Positions 15,400 to 18,158 of a DNA stretch of 18,158 nt are shown one piece after another. Numbering within the stretch: the first letter of the stretch is position 1; the number at the start of each line of letters is the position of its first letter. The stretch is from contig CAJWET010000008.1 of assembly GCA_913031515.1 (NCBI GenBank), positions 1-18,158 on the forward strand, written 5' to 3'. Made by a program: the position numbers and the translations under genes. A model generated the notes under the pieces. That model searched no databases, had not been told where the DNA came from, and saw only the letters and a program-made list of their open reading frames with translations. The DNA is from an uncultured Acidimicrobiaceae bacterium (GTDB lineage: Bacteria > Actinomycetota > Acidimicrobiia > Acidimicrobiales > UBA8592).

Positions 15400-16061
15400 T
15401 AATGAACCTCTTCTTCAGATGTAGATTCTTGTCCGACTTCAGTACCCTCTTCAGGTCGTTGACCAGTTTCAGGTTGACGGGTTCCGTAACCTAACTCTCC
15501 AGCCCACTGGACAAGACCAACAAAATCAGCTGAACCGGATGGGGATGTTGCCCGCATCCATTCAGAAGTATTTTCGTCTTCCCCTTCCCTCCAATCTTCC
15601 CAAGGAAGATTCTGTGGCTTTCCGTCATCTCCAACCACTAGTTCTTCTTTTGTGTAGATAGCTTGTTCTCTATCCATAAAGGAAAATTCAAACAGCTTTG
15701 TTTCAGTTATTGCTTGCGTGGGGCAAGCTTCAACGCAAAGGTCACAATGGATGCACCTCAGATAGTTGATCTCATAAATGAAACCAAAGCGTTCGCCGGG
15801 CGAGGTGGGATTTGCTGGGTCATTGTCTGCTCCTCGGACATAGATGCAATTAGCTGGACATACGCTTGCGCATAGTTCGCAACCAATACATTTCTCCATT
15901 CCATCCTCGTATTTATTGAGCACATGGCGGCCATGGAGACGAGGCGGCTTTATTCTTTTTTGATCTGGATAGTTCGTTGTAACGACTTTCCCAGACTTTG
16001 AGGCATGATTGAGCTTCCCGAATGTAACTGCAAACCCTTTGAAAAAATTAAGGAAACTCAT
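15399..16061 (-). CDS. nuoI: NADH-quinone oxidoreductase subunit I, set 1 (two 4Fe-4S clusters)
   Basis: This is the 8Fe ferredoxin-type subunit of the peripheral arm, 220 aa. The two cluster motifs are complete: C58/C61/C64/C68 (CIGCELCASVCP) and C103/C106/C109/C113 (CIHCDLCVEACP). YPDQKRIKPPRLHGRHVLNKYEDG before the first motif is the usual NuoI lead-in. C-terminal residues 195-220 are acidic and probably disordered. The ATG at 16061 is preceded by GAGGGAGA about 7 nt upstream in a 51-bp gap after nuoH, the largest gap within set 1. The sequence is of the standard NuoI type and is only distantly like the set-2 NuoI, so the two are old paralogues. Confidence 0.96.
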   Translation of the reverse strand: MSFLNFFKGFAVTFGKLNHASKSGKVVTTNYPDQKRIKPPRLHGRHVLNKYEDGMEKCIGCELCASVCPANCIYVRGADNDPANPTSPGERFGFIYEINYLRCIHCDLCVEACPTQAITETKLFEFSFMDREQAIYTKEELVVGDDGKPQNLPWEDWREGEDENTSEWMRATSPSGSADFVGLVQWAGELGYGTRQPETGQRPEEGTEVGQESTSEEEVH

Positions 16062-16112
16062 ATCTTAATCTCCCTCTTAAAGTCCCTGAATGAAGAAGAA
16101 ACGTCCTAGCTA

Positions 16113-17339
16113 TCATCCGAACACCTCTTCACCTTCTCTATCTCTTCGCTTTTGACCTTTCTGGATCGCACTCATGAGCAAAGCACCGAAGACCAAGATT
16201 ACAACGATGCTAATCAATACAATGAGTATCTGGGCTGGTCCGCTTCCATATCCTCGGTCTTCAAAGATGTCCAGTGCAGCTATAAGCAAAACCCAACCCA
16301 ATGCTAATGGGATCAGCAACTTCCAACCTAGATCCATGAGTTGGTCATATCTTGGCCGAGGTAGTGTCCCCCGCATCCAGACAAAGGTTGATGCGAAAAC
16401 AAAGACTTTACCCATGAACCATAAAAGCCCCCAAAGCCATGCTGGTCCAAAGTTAGGGTAGTAGCCGCTAGGACCTCCGAAAAAGAGGGTCACCATTACA
16501 GCAGACATTGTTATGACATTCATGAACTCTGCCATGTAGAAAAGCGCGAACCTTATTGAGCTGTACTCGGTATGGAAACCACCCACTAATTCTTGCTCTG
16601 CTTCTACTAAGTCGAAGGGAGGTGAGTTCAGCTCAGCAGTAGCTGCGATAAAGAAAATGAAGAAAGGGACGAATCCCGTGACGACAAGGCCCCAATCTGG
16701 AATCCCGTTACTTTGTTGAAGAGCTATGTCATGAGTAGATAATGTTCCCGTTTTGAGGAGAACTGCTACTAGGGCTAGGCCGAGGGCGGCCTCGTAACTC
16801 ACCATCTGTGCTGATGCACGAACTGAACCAAGGAGTGGATACTTCGAACCCGATGACCATCCAGCCAACATGATTCCATATACCGCGATGGAAGACATTG
16901 CAAGGACGAAAAGAATACCCACATGCGGGTCGGCTACTTGAACGAATGTTTCATTCCCAAACCAAGTAACAGTTCCATCTCCATCGCTACTGAAATCCCC
17001 TGCTACAGGGACCACGCAAAATACAAGTAGCGCTGGAACTATCGAAATAAATGGGGCAAGTTTAAATACGAATTTGTCAGACTTATTCGGAATCAAATCT
17101 TCCTTGAAGAAAAGCTTGATCCCGTCAGCGAGTGTTTGCAGAATACCAAATGGGCCTGCTCTATTCGGACCGATCCTGTTTTGCATAGCCCCGATCAATT
17201 TCCTCATCCACCAGATATAGAGCATCACAGAGACTAGTAGTAGAGAAAACGCGACGAGCACTTTAAGGAGGACTATGAGTAAGATCTCGAATGTCCCAGC
17301 GTCACCTAGGAAAAGAGGGTCTAAGCCACTAAAGATCAT
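16113..17339 (-). CDS. nuoH: NADH-quinone oxidoreductase subunit H, set 1
   Basis: This is the quinone-tunnel membrane subunit, 408 aa from the chosen start. Family marks are QNRIGPNRAGPFG (53-65), LFFKEDLIPNKSDK, the buried glutamate in VSYEAALG, and FDLVEAEQELVGGFHTEYSS with all expected loop acids. Two conserved positions differ: the ER before the QNR motif (E36 in E. coli) reads MR here (M45), and AETNR.PFD reads AELNSPPFD. A C-terminal extension after the last helices ends in QKGQKRRDREGEEVFG. An in-frame ATG at 17423 would add 28 residues overlapping nuoG by 95 nt and has no NuoH-like content. The ATG at 17339 overlaps nuoG by only 11 nt and matches the usual N-terminal helix. Its ribosome site (GGGGA) is modest. 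Confidence 0.94.
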   Translation of the reverse strand: MIFSGLDPLFLGDAGTFEILLIVLLKVLVAFSLLLVSVMLYIWWMRKLIGAMQNRIGPNRAGPFGILQTLADGIKLFFKEDLIPNKSDKFVFKLAPFISIVPALLVFCVVPVAGDFSSDGDGTVTWFGNETFVQVADPHVGILFVLAMSSIAVYGIMLAGWSSGSKYPLLGSVRASAQMVSYEAALGLALVAVLLKTGTLSTHDIALQQSNGIPDWGLVVTGFVPFFIFFIAATAELNSPPFDLVEAEQELVGGFHTEYSSIRFALFYMAEFMNVITMSAVMVTLFFGGPSGYYPNFGPAWLWGLLWFMGKVFVFASTFVWMRGTLPRPRYDQLMDLGWKLLIPLALGWVLLIAALDIFEDRGYGSGPAQILIVLISIVVILVFGALLMSAIQKGQKRRDREGEEVFG

Positions 17340-18158
17340 TGTTGTTCCCCACAGTAGGATCGATTCGTATATCGATGCTATGAGAACCATCGATAAGGAG
17401 CTCTCTTGGATCAGCTCCATCAAGATTTCCGTACATTAAGGCGGAAGACCTTGGTACCCGATCATCTACTTTCACCACAATGGGTACACTGAGACCTCCA
17501 GAAGTAACTTCGACTAAAGCGCCTTCTTCAATACCTAACCTTTCAAAATCGTATTTGTTGATTCTCAATTGAGCTGATTCTGCCAAAGACCGTAATGATG
17601 GTGACATCTGTGTGATGGTTCCTTGATCAAACATCCTTCTTCCTACGATTAATCTCATTGCATAGGAATCAACTGGCCGAGTTTCCAATCTTTCCTGTGA
17701 TGGAGTGAAAGGGATCCGACCTGTTGCTGTAATTAGATAACCATTTTGATCATCATCTAACTGTCTATAGTCTAGGTTCCCATGGACAGCGGAACGTGAA
17801 ATAACCTCTTCCCAAATATCCTCAGGAGTTTCTATCCCAAGGTCATAGCCGAGACGGTGAGCGATCTCTGCGGCAATCATCCAATCTGGTCTCGCTGTAC
17901 CGGGTGGGGTTACTTTCTGACGAATAGGAGTGATACGTCCTTCAACATTAGTATGTGACCCATTCACCTCGAGAAATGATGCCGCGGGTAAAACAACATC
18001 GGATTCATACACTGATGGTGTAACGAAGAGATCTACAGCGATGACGATCCCAGCATTCCGTAAGGCGGATTCCGCTAGAGGACGATCTGGAAAATCAGAG
18101 ATTGGATCGGCTCCAAGGAGGAACAAGGTATCAACCTTTCCATCAGCAGCGTTTTGAA
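17329..18158 (-). CDS. nuoG: NADH-quinone oxidoreductase subunit G, C-terminal part (5' end cut by window edge)
   Basis: NuoG is the large iron-sulfur subunit of the NADH-oxidising arm. The frame runs open from the right edge (first full codon at 18156) to the TAG at 17329-17331, giving 276 codons including the stop; complete proteins are usually 700-900 aa. The visible part is the end of the molybdopterin-oxidoreductase-like region (LFLLGADPISDFPD, DVVLPAASFLEVNGSHTNVEGRI), then a C-terminal molydopterin-binding-like domain (RLIVGRRMFDQGTITQMSPSL, INKYDFERLGIEEGALVEV). In NuoG this region is a structural relic without an active molybdenum site. The N-terminal 2Fe-2S and 4Fe-4S motifs would be outside the window. 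It overlaps nuoH by 11 nt and is the first visible gene of set 1. Confidence 0.93.
   Translation of the reverse strand, partial: QNAADGKVDTLFLLGADPISDFPDRPLAESALRNAGIVIAVDLFVTPSVYESDVVLPAASFLEVNGSHTNVEGRITPIRQKVTPPGTARPDWMIAAEIAHRLGYDLGIETPEDIWEEVISRSAVHGNLDYRQLDDDQNGYLITATGRIPFTPSQERLETRPVDSYAMRLIVGRRMFDQGTITQMSPSLRSLAESAQLRINKYDFERLGIEEGALVEVTSGGLSVPIVVKVDDRVPRSSALMYGNLDGADPRELLIDGSHSIDIRIDPTVGNNNDL

Noticed and set aside
16062..16112. Possible separate promoter between nuoH1 and nuoI1
   Set aside because: The 51-bp gap shows only a ribosome site (GAGGGAGA); no -35/-10 pair stands out.
17340..17423. Longer nuoH start at 17423
   Set aside because: It would overlap nuoG by 95 nt and adds residues unlike any NuoH N-terminus; the ATG at 17339 fits the family.
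1..18158. Mobile elements, CRISPR arrays, tRNA or rRNA genes, or foreign cargo
   Set aside because: No transposase, direct-repeat array, cloverleaf or rRNA-like sequence was seen; genes fill the window almost completely with complex I subunits.

Overview
The window is a single block of respiratory complex I (NADH:quinone oxidoreductase, nuo) genes. All of them are on the minus strand, so transcription runs from high to low coordinates. No gene is supported on the plus strand, and no stretch of 300 bases lacks a gene. GC content, judged by eye from sample lines, is in the mid to upper 40s percent. Several features point to Actinobacteriota: the NuoI2 wording CTACMLCARECPDWC, the NuoH2 motif GPMEAG, the NuoC ending in KPWPGIVDMELLP, and an EFG-less second nuo set like the one recalled from Streptomyces. 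The moderate GC and the NuoD wording (INRIDWLGSF, FRDRE) suggest an Acidimicrobiia-type lineage, perhaps aquatic. This placement is inference from remembered family wording, not from a search.

Layout in transcription order. Set 1 (18158 to 9198) holds the 3' end of nuoG, then nuoH, I, J, K, L, M and N. A 128-bp spacer (9070-9197) carries a weak promoter candidate that could give a leaderless nuoA message. Set 2 (9069 to 1) holds nuoA, B, C, D, then a second nuoH, I, J, K, L and M; the last is cut by the left edge. Set 2 goes straight from nuoD to nuoH with a 4-nt overlap, so it has no nuoE, nuoF or nuoG between them. A second nuoN probably lies beyond the left edge.

How the genes work together. 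NuoB, C, D and I form the part that carries electrons to quinone, including cluster N2 in NuoB. NuoH forms the quinone chamber with B and D. NuoA, J, K, L, M and N form the proton-pumping membrane arm. NuoG (with E and F, not seen) belongs to the NADH-oxidising arm. The window therefore encodes two divergent membrane arms with different NuoH/NuoI pairs, but only one A-B-C-D set is visible. Whether set 1 has its own A-F to the right of the window, or the two arms share A-D, cannot be decided here.

The most interesting points are: the back-to-back arrangement of two complex I operons; the quinone-site tyrosine of NuoD replaced by tryptophan; a rewritten quinone-entry motif in NuoH2 and a Glu-to-Met change in NuoH1; a His/Asp/Glu-rich insertion in NuoL2 and a His-rich tail on NuoM1; and ribosome binding sites of nuoC and nuoJ2 that lie inside short inverted repeats. 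No mobile element, CRISPR array, RNA gene or unrelated cargo was seen.
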